This document shows positions 35,580-42,138 of a stretch of DNA of 43,658 bases, in pieces. The notes beneath the pieces are model-generated. The model worked only from the letters and a program-made list of their open reading frames with translations. It did not search any database and was not told the origin of the DNA. A program made the translations under genes and the position numbers. This DNA is from Candidatus Dadabacteria bacterium. Its GTDB lineage: Bacteria > Desulfobacterota_D > UBA1144 > Nemesobacterales > Nemesobacteraceae. The DNA lies in contig JAJEGO010000007.1 in NCBI GenBank assembly GCA_022819805.1, positions 1 through 43,658 of the forward strand, in the 5' to 3' direction. How positions within the stretch are numbered: position 1 is the stretch's first letter; each line of letters opens with the position of its first letter.

Positions 35580-35653
35580 GGGCTGCTAGCTCAGCCTGGT
35601 AGAGCAGCTGACTCTTAATCAGTCGGTCGTGGGTTCGAATCCCTCGCAGCCCA
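35580..35653 (+). tRNA. tRNA-Lys (CUU)
   Basis: A 74-base cloverleaf with acceptor GGGCTGC/GCAGCCC, D arm GCTC...GAGC and anticodon loop CTCTTAA, giving anticodon CUU. The T stem GTGGG/CCCTC has one T-T mismatch. No CCA is encoded. A possible extended -10 (TGTTATTCT, 35565-35573) lies just before it. A tRNA-Leu follows 71 bases downstream. Confidence 0.95.
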
Positions 35654-35724
35654 ATTCATTTTGCATCTTACGGTGCTGTCCGGAAGTGCGATTCCGGACA
35701 CTTGCCGATCTTTGGCTTTAAGGG

Positions 35725-35806
35725 GCGAGAGTGGCGGAACAGGCAGACGCGCTAGATTTAGGATCTAGTACCTTAGGGTGTGAGGGTTCGACTCCCTCCT
35801 CTCGCA
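35725..35806 (+). tRNA. tRNA-Leu (UAG)
   Basis: An 82-base class II tRNA with acceptor GCGAGAG/CTCTCGC, anticodon loop TTTAGGA (anticodon UAG), a long variable arm, and the T arm GAGGG TTCGACT CCCTC. No CCA is encoded. It ends 28 bases before the ApbE gene. Confidence 0.95.
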
Positions 35807-35834
35807 GAAACACAGTTTACGTAATTGTGAAGAC

Positions 35835-36815
35835 ATGCGCCTGCTAGCGCTTTGTTTAGTCCTGCTTTTCTGTTCCTGCTCCCATGGCGCGGAGAATCTC
35901 TACGAGAGATCCTTTCATTCAATGGGTTCAACCGTAGAGCTCAAATTCTATTCCCCGAGCGAAGAGCTTTTCCACCGGGTTGTTGATGCCTGCGTGGAGA
36001 GGACCAAGGAAATAGACCGGCTTTTCAGCAACTACAGGGATGACAGCGTCCTTGCGGAGGTAAATGTAAACGCAGGGGTCCGTCCCGTTTCCGTTCCCGG
36101 GGAGTTTCTGCGTCTCGTGCGAACCTCGATTCGATACTCCGAACTTACCGACGGAGCTTTTGACATAACTGTCGGCAGCCTCTTTGAACTCTGGCGGGGA
36201 GAGACCGCTTCGGGGCGGCTTCCAGAGGAATCCCGTATCCGTGATGCGCTTGGGTGTACGGGTTTTCGGAAAATAAAGATAGACGAGGCCAAATCCCAGA
36301 TATTCCTTGAGGGAAGCTGCGTCAGGCTCGATTTCGGCGCTATAGGGAAGGGCTACGCGGTTGACGAGATGGTAAGGATCGCTAGGAAAAACGGGATCAC
36401 GAGAGGACTTGTGAATTTCGGGGGAAACATATACGCGATGGATCCTCCCGCAGGCAAAAAATTCTGGGACGTGGGAGTGAGAAAACCCGGAATCGGCAGT
36501 GAAATCATCTCGAAGATTGATCTTGTGAACAAGGGTATCGCGACTTCTGGGGATTATGAGCGTTACTTTGAGTACTCGGGGAAAAGATACTCCCATATAA
36601 TAGATCCCAGAACGGGTTGGTCTGCTGAGGATGTGACCTCCGTTGTAGCCGTTTCGAGAAACGCTACTGAAGCGGACGTTTTCTCGACCGCCGTCTCGGT
36701 TCTTGGTCCGCGAGGCGCGCGGATGTTCGCCCAGAGAGATAAGTCCCTGGGTTTTCTGGTCATTGAGAAAAACGGGGAGAAGAAATCCTGCTTCGGGTCT
36801 TATGCGTGCCGCTAG
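35835..36815 (+). CDS. apbE: FAD:protein FMN transferase (ApbE family)
   Basis: The 326-residue exported protein has a signal peptide ending near LLFCSCSHGA, possibly lipidated. ApbE attaches FMN covalently to Thr/Ser of [ST]GA[ST] motifs in extracytoplasmic proteins, using FAD and Mg2+. Family motifs are clear: MGSTVELKFYS, the DGAFDITVGSLFELW segment, DFGAIGKGYAVD, VNFGGNIYA, HIIDPRTGW and ADVFSTAVSVLG. The plausible target is the FMN-binding protein encoded 1.5 kb away on the other strand. The gene ends 2 bases from the end of the four-helix membrane protein gene. Confidence 0.95.
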   Translation: MRLLALCLVLLFCSCSHGAENLYERSFHSMGSTVELKFYSPSEELFHRVVDACVERTKEIDRLFSNYRDDSVLAEVNVNAGVRPVSVPGEFLRLVRTSIRYSELTDGAFDITVGSLFELWRGETASGRLPEESRIRDALGCTGFRKIKIDEAKSQIFLEGSCVRLDFGAIGKGYAVDEMVRIARKNGITRGLVNFGGNIYAMDPPAGKKFWDVGVRKPGIGSEIISKIDLVNKGIATSGDYERYFEYSGKRYSHIIDPRTGWSAEDVTSVVAVSRNATEADVFSTAVSVLGPRGARMFAQRDKSLGFLVIEKNGEKKSCFGSYACR

Positions 36816-36817
36816 TG

Positions 36818-37315
36818 TTATTGAGGCGGCTTCGGGTACTCGGGCTTTTTCCTGTAGAGGTAATAGGTTACGAAGATGATCAGGTAAAGAAGAGATACCT
36901 GAAGGACGACGAAGGAACCGATTTTGACATAGGCGAATTCGGCGCTTACGTATCTTACGAGCCAGCCGCCGGCTATATCGAGAAAAGCGGAGCCGTACGA
37001 CGCTACTATCACAAGGAGTTTCTCGGTGGAGCTCCTGTTCGTGAAAAGAAAAAGATGGTTAAGGGTTACAAGTAGAACGGCCATTGAGAAAAAGTGGAAA
37101 TGAGCTTCCTCGAGCAGCCCAAAATAGCTTCTCGGAGGCCTGAAACTTTCCTCGGACCCCCTGTAATACTCAACCACGCTATCAAAGCTGAACCCTATCT
37201 TCAGAAAAAACAGCAGGTTGGTTAACCATAAAAAGAGAAAGAAAATCGTCGTGAGCAAGACGATGAGTTTCAACAGGTCGTTTTTTCTTATGTCTCCTGA
37301 GATGAAGAATTTCAT
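36818..37315 (-). CDS. Four-helix membrane protein with conserved-looking histidines
   Basis: I cannot name a family for this 165-residue protein. Four hydrophobic segments lie at about 14-38, 70-92, 99-121 and 133-154. The second helix carries His72, His74 and His87, spaced to face both membrane sides, so haem or metal binding is possible but unproven. A periplasmic-looking loop (40-68) joins helices 1 and 2. It follows the FMN-binding gene by 20 bases with a GGGAGA ribosome site, so the two are cotranscribed. A membrane electron-transfer partner for the flavoprotein is the natural guess. Confidence 0.75.
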   Translation of the reverse strand: MKFFISGDIRKNDLLKLIVLLTTIFFLFLWLTNLLFFLKIGFSFDSVVEYYRGSEESFRPPRSYFGLLEEAHFHFFSMAVLLVTLNHLFLFTNRSSTEKLLVIVASYGSAFLDIAGGWLVRYVSAEFAYVKIGSFVVLQVSLLYLIIFVTYYLYRKKPEYPKPPQ

Positions 37316-37335
37316 TTTTTCTCCCGGATGGATAA

Positions 37336-37887
37336 TTAGGAATCAGTCGGAATGCCAAACATGACTCTGTAGACGGCGAGAATCCTTCTCGTAGCTTGCG
37401 AAAAAGATACCGCACTTATCGTGGCTCCGGTAATGTTGGGAACTCCTTTTCCTACTTTCATTCTGTCCATCCTAGTTTTTTCCAGAAACAAGTTTATCCA
37501 TTTTCCGCTCGGCATGTAATCCGTGGGTTCGAAAAATGCGAGAGTCTCGGCGTGGCGAAGTGTCCCGTCAGGATTTATTACGAACAGTACGGTTTCGGTA
37601 AGGGTTCTAAGAGTGTGGGTATCGATAACCGCGTAGCCCGTCTCTTTTCCGCCGGACTTTGCTATGTAGAAGGTGTAGAGTCTTGAATCTACCTCGGCCC
37701 TGGCCATTTTGCCTACGTTCTCGGCCTGGAGCTCAGTGAGAAAAACGTGTCTTTTTTCTATTTCTTCCGCTTCGGGGAAAACAAGCCCAAGCGCTTTGCC
37801 CTTGGTAAGAAAGACCTTAGCGGATACATCTCCGGCACCATGCAGAAAAAACACAAGCGTTATTAGAAAAAGGATTCTCATAGTCAT
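37336..37887 (-). CDS. Secreted FMN-binding domain protein
   Basis: The 183-residue protein has a signal peptide (1-23, ending GDVSA) and an FMN_bind domain like that of NqrC and RnfG. The flavinylation motif is TGAT (Thr153-Thr156) in VPNITGATISA, with Thr156 the expected FMN attachment site; the acidic residue commonly just before the motif is absent. The periplasmic flavin could pass electrons between a membrane donor and an acceptor such as iron or the cytochrome domain of the FTR1 fusion. A perfect 10-base-arm hairpin (37894-37929) lies directly before the start, and I see no clear Shine-Dalgarno sequence. Confidence 0.85.
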   Translation of the reverse strand: MTMRILFLITLVFFLHGAGDVSAKVFLTKGKALGLVFPEAEEIEKRHVFLTELQAENVGKMARAEVDSRLYTFYIAKSGGKETGYAVIDTHTLRTLTETVLFVINPDGTLRHAETLAFFEPTDYMPSGKWINLFLEKTRMDRMKVGKGVPNITGATISAVSFSQATRRILAVYRVMFGIPTDS

Positions 37888-37893
37888 GATGGA

Positions 37894-37929
37894 ACAAGGG
37901 CAACATTCTATCTTGAATATTGCCCTTGT
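37894..37929 (-). promoter_or_regulatory. Hairpin or operator before the FMN-binding gene
   Basis: ACAAGGGCAA (37894-37903) and TTGCCCTTGT (37920-37929) are perfect 10-base arms around a 16-base loop. On the minus strand the stem ends six bases before the ATG of the FMN-binding gene and no T run follows. It could sequester the ribosome site or bind a dimeric regulator. Confidence 0.5.
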
Positions 37930-37947
37930 GAAGAGAGAGAAAAGAGA

Positions 37948-37987
37948 GAGAAAAAAAGAAACATAAACCCGCGCCCGTTTATCGCGG
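37948..37987 (-). terminator. Terminator-like element after the porin gene
   Basis: On the minus strand CCGCG and CGCGG (37987-37983 and 37973-37969) form a 5-base GC stem with a 9-base loop. A T-rich tract complementary to the A run at 37951-37960 follows. This would end or attenuate porin transcription before the FMN-binding gene. Confidence 0.5.
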
Positions 37988-38003
37988 ATTTAAGTCCTAT
38001 ATC

Positions 38004-39317
38004 CTAAAACACATATCCCAATCCAAAGTTAAACTGATTCTTCGCCTCACTCGCTTCGTTATCAAGATTCTGATATTCGGCTTTTATGACCACGTTTGGA
38101 ATCGGCTTGTAATTTACCCCGATAGTGTACTGGGTCCTTTCATTTGCTAGGTTTCTTTCATACCCGGCGGGAACCTTTTCTTGGGTATCAAATTTTTCAT
38201 ACCGGAAAAAAGGCGCTAGGTACTCCATGTACTTGCTTCCGGAGTTAAGCGCGGAGAAGATGTTGTATGCTCCGAGAACATACCAGCCGGACTGCTCTTC
38301 TCCAATGGATGCGTTGCCTTCAAGCTCGTTGAGCTGGTTTATAAGCGCGGCGTCATCAAGGCTTGTCCACACAGACAATGCCCTTAAGTCAAGTCCCGCG
38401 TACTGAAACTGCGCGTCCACTTCGTACATCTGGAAGAGCCCGTCTATCGTCTGGCCGTTAACTTCCTCGTCCTGTCCCGTGTTGCCGTAGAACATGGACC
38501 CTCCGATTTTAATCCCCGGAATCGGATCGTACTCAAGCCTTCCGACAAAGGCTATGTCGTCGAATCTTGCCCTGTTTCCCTTGATCCGAAGACTCCTGTT
38601 GTCCGATGCCTTGAATCCCCGAGCATCGGCGCTCGACATTGCGTAGGCTCTGTAAGAAAGCTCACCGGCACCACCCAGATCAAACGTTCCGTGCGCCCCG
38701 GCTCCGGACTCTCTCCATGTACTCGGAATTATCCGCCTCTCCACCTCGGGTCGCCCCACTCCGTAGAACGTCGTCGGCTCGTGAATCTCGTTTACGATTC
38801 CGAAAGGAGTCAGGAGAAGACCGCCCCTAAGATTGAACTGATCGCTTATAAGAAAATCGATCAGCGCGAACTCAACCGATGCCGAGCCCGCACTCCCGTC
38901 CTTGTTTTTTCCCGTCGTGCCGTGCTCGAACTCTATTTCCGAGTTGAAAACTATGTGGTCGTTGTACTTGTAGCCGTTATAGAGAACCAGTCTCAGGGTA
39001 TCCGCTATGTCGTGCGAATCCTCTTTTATGTTGCCTACAAGCAATTCACCATATCCTCCGAATGATACTCCCTGGTCAACCCTGTAGACCTTTGAAGCCG
39101 CCGGGGCCACACCGAATTCCGCCTCATAGACCGGAGGTTCCGTTACCGAAGCGGATTTAATGGCTTCTATCTCGTCCGCGAGAACCTTTATCTGTTCCTC
39201 AAGCTTTTTTATCCTTTCCTCGGAAGCTGTACGCGCGAGTGAAGTCTGCGTGCCAGCGAGTGAAAAAACCAAGAAAGAAATGAAAAGCATTTTCCACCGC
39301 CTTGTATAACTAACCAT
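38004..39317 (-). CDS. Outer-membrane porin-like beta-barrel protein
   Basis: The 437-residue protein has a signal peptide ending SLARTA (about residue 31), a short coiled coil (SEERIKKLEEQIKVLADEIE), and a long run of amphipathic beta strands. It ends in Tyr-Val-Phe, the usual barrel-insertion signal. Aromatic girdle pairs and DGL/GxxY turns repeat through the barrel. The coiled coil suggests trimers. The start at 39317 has AGGAGG ten bases upstream. The gene is transcribed away from the cytochrome c-FTR1 gene, which suggests a role in passing iron or its ligand across the outer membrane. Substrate specificity cannot be read from sequence. Confidence 0.85.
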   Translation of the reverse strand: MVSYTRRWKMLFISFLVFSLAGTQTSLARTASEERIKKLEEQIKVLADEIEAIKSASVTEPPVYEAEFGVAPAASKVYRVDQGVSFGGYGELLVGNIKEDSHDIADTLRLVLYNGYKYNDHIVFNSEIEFEHGTTGKNKDGSAGSASVEFALIDFLISDQFNLRGGLLLTPFGIVNEIHEPTTFYGVGRPEVERRIIPSTWRESGAGAHGTFDLGGAGELSYRAYAMSSADARGFKASDNRSLRIKGNRARFDDIAFVGRLEYDPIPGIKIGGSMFYGNTGQDEEVNGQTIDGLFQMYEVDAQFQYAGLDLRALSVWTSLDDAALINQLNELEGNASIGEEQSGWYVLGAYNIFSALNSGSKYMEYLAPFFRYEKFDTQEKVPAGYERNLANERTQYTIGVNYKPIPNVVIKAEYQNLDNEASEAKNQFNFGLGYVF

Positions 39318-39362
39318 CCATTAACATCCTCCTTTTGGATTTATTAGGCTTGCATAAGTAAT

Positions 39363-39386
39363 AGATATTATGGATATTTAATATCT
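39363..39386. promoter_or_regulatory. Fur-like palindrome at the porin transcript start
   Basis: AGATATTA (39363-39370) and TAATATCT (39379-39386) are perfect 8-base arms. Within them GATATT-T-AATATC (39373-39385) is a perfect 6-1-6 palindrome, and a further GATATT precedes it at 39364. The Fur consensus hexamer GATAAT differs at one position. The site falls just downstream of the porin -10 box, where a bound repressor would block initiation. Confidence 0.45.
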
Positions 39387-39396
39387 ACGACGCAGA

Positions 39397-39425
39397 TAAA
39401 TAACATTCTGGAGTGATGATGTCAA
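39397..39425 (-). promoter_or_regulatory. Promoter of the porin gene
   Basis: On the minus strand a perfect TTGACA (39425-39420) lies 17 bases before TATTTA (39402-39397), which is a weak -10. An 8-base inverted repeat (CGCAGATA at 39391-39398, TATCTGCG at 39443-39450) brackets the promoter. Confidence 0.5.
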
Positions 39426-39529
39426 GAATTTTTTAAAAAAAATATCTGCGAAGAAAAAAACAAGCTGGATTACCTATCTGATTCTCCCTCTGCTACCGAA
39501 GATAAAGCGGAAGATAACGGCGATGAGGA

Positions 39530-39561
39530 TTATTGACAATAAAGGTCTAGAATGGTAGAAA
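39530..39561 (+). promoter_or_regulatory. Promoter of the cytochrome c-FTR1 gene with palindrome
   Basis: TTGACA (39533-39538) and TAGAAA (39556-39561) are 17 bases apart. TTATTG-A-CAATAA (39530-39542), a second 6-1-6 palindrome, covers the -35 box, suggesting control by a dimeric regulator. Confidence 0.5.
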
Positions 39562-39601
39562 GTACGCTCCCGATTCCCATATGCGGAAATAGTCATAAAC
39601 C

Positions 39602-41536
39602 ATGCTGAAAAAAAGTCTTTTTCGTATAACCGTTCTCGTACTCTTTCTTTTTCCGGGGCTTTCCTACGCTGGGGAGATAGACAGAATCCTTTCTCTTGTC
39701 GACTACATAGGAGGGGATTACTCAAATGCCGTAAAAGATGGGGAGATAATAAACGAATTTGAGTATCAGGAAATGCTGGATTTTTCTTCCGTAGCGGTTG
39801 ACCTGTGGGAAAAAACGGCTGAGAAGAGGGAAGGAACGGCTGATTTTTCCGAAAAATTCGCACATCTGCGCTCAATCATAGTATCCAAAGGCCCTGTCTC
39901 AGAAGTGGAAAGTCTTGCCGGTGAGCTGAAGGGGCGGATCATTTCGGCCTATAACATAGAGCCCTACCCGGCTAAGATTCCGGATTACGAAAGCGGAAAA
40001 GAGCTTTACGCAGAGAACTGTTCCTCCTGTCACGGGCTCTCCGGAAGGCCGGACGATGCTTTCTCCAAGACCCTCAATCCTCCTCCCACGGATTTCACAG
40101 ATCCTGACATAAACCTCGGGCTCTCACCTTTTAAAGTTTACAACACCACTACTTTCGGGATCGAAGGTACCGCCATGACCTCGTTTGAGGAGGTGCTTGA
40201 CGAAAAACAGAAGTGGGATGTGGCGTTTTACGTTCTCTCGCTTGGGTATCCGGATATTCCAACAGGCGGGAGCGGCTCAGGACTTTCCTCCCAGAACATC
40301 TCGGATGACACGAGAGAACTTGAGAATCTCGCTCTGTTGAGCAATGCGGAGATTCTGCTGGATTTGGGAGTCGGGGGTCGTGGCGAGGACGTTCTTTTTT
40401 CCCTGAGAACTGCTTACCTTAGGGACGGAATTGCCGGGGATGCTTCGGAAGCTATAGCCTATACGAGGAGGAAACTAGAAGAAGCCATTGTTCTTTACGA
40501 GGACGGGAGAAAAGATGAAGCATTCAGGGAGGCTCTTGACGGGTACTTGGGAGGATTTCAGAAAATTGAACCCGCTTTGGTCTCGAAAAAAAGATCGCTT
40601 GTTCTTGAGGTTGAGAAGAAAATGGGATTTTTCAGGTCATTGGTGATGTCTGACCGGGACTCCTCCGAGCTTTATGATCTGAAAGCGAGCATAGAGGAGA
40701 ATCTTCGCGAGTCAGAACGCATCCTAAAAGGCGGCTCATCGCTCGGCAAATACCTGAGTTTCGTTAATTCTTTTGCCATAATACTCAGAGAAGCGCTTGA
40801 GGCCCTGCTTATAATCGCGGCCATTATCGCCGCTTTGGCGCATTCAGGTAACCGCGGGATGATAAGATACGTTCACTACGGGTGGGTGCTTGCCATCTTT
40901 GCGGGACTGGCGACGTGGGTTGCTGCGAGAACCATAATAGATATCTCGGGGGCCAGGAGGGAGATTGTGGAAGGAGCGACTTCTCTTCTGGCTGCCGCGA
41001 TTCTTTTTTACATAAGTTACTGGCTTGTCTCAAAGGCGGACGTAAAAAAATGGAAGGAATACGTCCGCTCGAAGACTCAGGGCGCGCTTACCCGCAGAAG
41101 CGGCCTCACTCTTGCTTTCGTTTCGTTTCTTGCCGTCTACAGGGAAGCTTTCGAGACGACGCTTTTTTATCAGGCGCTTTTCTATCAGACTGGTTCATCC
41201 ACGCCACACGTGATCTATGGACTTGTCGCGGGAGTGGCGGTTGTGTTCGTAATAGCTTTTCTTATGTACAGGTTTACCCTCAGGATTCCTCTTAAGTACT
41301 TTTTCTCCTTCACGAGCGTTTTCCTCTACCTGCTCTGTTTCATACTTCTCGGCAAGGGAATACTTGAACTCCAGGAGGCGGGAATTATTTCTTCAACTAC
41401 GGCGCATTTCATTCCTTACATGGATACTCTGGGGATTTATCCCTCTTATGAGACTGCTATCCCCCAAGCTGTCCTCCTTCTCCTTGCCTTTTCGTTGTTT
41501 GCACGAAATTACGTCTACCGGGAGAAACATTCATAA
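39602..41536 (+). CDS. Cytochrome c-FTR1 iron permease fusion
   Basis: The 644-residue protein has a signal peptide (1-23), a helical region, and a c-type cytochrome domain with haem motif C140-S-S-C143-H144 and a likely axial Met192. A second helical periplasmic region (about 225-375) follows. The C-terminal FTR1 permease has both RExxE iron-binding motifs, REALE at 396-400 and REAFE at 514-518, within about seven membrane helices. FTR1 proteins import iron coupled to its oxidation or reduction; here a haem domain in the same chain takes the place of a separate oxidase or EfeO/EfeB partner. The gene is divergent from the porin gene and has its own promoter. Confidence 0.92.
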   Translation: MLKKSLFRITVLVLFLFPGLSYAGEIDRILSLVDYIGGDYSNAVKDGEIINEFEYQEMLDFSSVAVDLWEKTAEKREGTADFSEKFAHLRSIIVSKGPVSEVESLAGELKGRIISAYNIEPYPAKIPDYESGKELYAENCSSCHGLSGRPDDAFSKTLNPPPTDFTDPDINLGLSPFKVYNTTTFGIEGTAMTSFEEVLDEKQKWDVAFYVLSLGYPDIPTGGSGSGLSSQNISDDTRELENLALLSNAEILLDLGVGGRGEDVLFSLRTAYLRDGIAGDASEAIAYTRRKLEEAIVLYEDGRKDEAFREALDGYLGGFQKIEPALVSKKRSLVLEVEKKMGFFRSLVMSDRDSSELYDLKASIEENLRESERILKGGSSLGKYLSFVNSFAIILREALEALLIIAAIIAALAHSGNRGMIRYVHYGWVLAIFAGLATWVAARTIIDISGARREIVEGATSLLAAAILFYISYWLVSKADVKKWKEYVRSKTQGALTRRSGLTLAFVSFLAVYREAFETTLFYQALFYQTGSSTPHVIYGLVAGVAVVFVIAFLMYRFTLRIPLKYFFSFTSVFLYLLCFILLGKGILELQEAGIISSTTAHFIPYMDTLGIYPSYETAIPQAVLLLLAFSLFARNYVYREKHS

Positions 41537-41601
41537 GCTGCGAACGGTACTCAAACCATGCAGCGGGTTCTATATCCAGCAAATATAAATGTGCGCTAAT
41601 C

Positions 41602-41841
41602 ATGAGTCCTACGGTGTTCAAAGAAAAAGGGTATCGATTCTTCTTTTTCTCAAGGGAAGAGCAACGAATGCATATCCATGTAGTATCAAGTGACGGTGAG
41701 GCGAAGTTTTGGCTTGAGCCCGAAATTGAGTTAGCAAAGAATTATCGTTATTCTATACATCAACTCAAGGAGATTGAATTACTCGTGGAGGTTCATTACG
41801 ATGAGCTTATCGCAGCATGGAAGCAGTATTTCGGCAGTTGA
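41602..41841 (+). CDS. DUF4160 protein
   Basis: The 79-residue protein matches DUF4160, with the typical start SPTVFKEKGYRFFFFSREEQRMHIHV. Function is unknown; such genes usually sit beside a DUF2442 gene, as here, and the pair behaves like an accessory, possibly toxin-antitoxin-type, module. A TATAAA (41584-41589) lies 12 bases before the ATG and no Shine-Dalgarno sequence is seen. Its codons are more AT-rich than those of the neighbours, suggesting recent acquisition. The following gene starts 41 bases before its stop. Confidence 0.8.
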   Translation: MSPTVFKEKGYRFFFFSREEQRMHIHVVSSDGEAKFWLEPEIELAKNYRYSIHQLKEIELLVEVHYDELIAAWKQYFGS

Positions 41842-42067
41842 GGTAACAAATATCTCTGCTCATGGAGTATGGCTTCTGGCTCACGGAAAAGAGCTGTTTA
41901 TGTCTTATGATGATTTTCCTTGGTTCAGGGATCAGTCCGTAAAATCAATCATCAATGTTGAAGAACCGTCACCGGGTCATTTCTATTGGCCCGATATTGA
42001 TGTTGACGTTACGGAAGAAATAATTGAAAATCCTGAAAAATTTCCCCTAAAAGCAAAGAGCAAGTAA
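41801..42067 (+). CDS. DUF2442 protein
   Basis: The 88-residue protein matches DUF2442, seen in AVEVTNISAHGVWLLAHGKELFMSYDDFPWF. I start it at the ATG at 41801 behind GGAGG-type sequence (41787-41791), rather than nine codons earlier. It overlaps DUF4160 by 41 bases in a different frame, implying coupled translation. Base composition is AT-rich like its partner. Confidence 0.78.
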   Translation: MSLSQHGSSISAVEVTNISAHGVWLLAHGKELFMSYDDFPWFRDQSVKSIINVEEPSPGHFYWPDIDVDVTEEIIENPEKFPLKAKSK

Positions 42068-42138
42068 AAAAATATATCAACATCCTGGAGAGAAGATCGT
42101 TTCCTCTGGGAATTATTTACCGAGAGGTTTTAAACCAA

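Noticed and set aside
36806-37075. An 89-codon plus-strand frame after apbE
   Set aside because: It overlaps the minus-strand four-helix gene, which has a ribosome site, operon spacing and consistent membrane segments.
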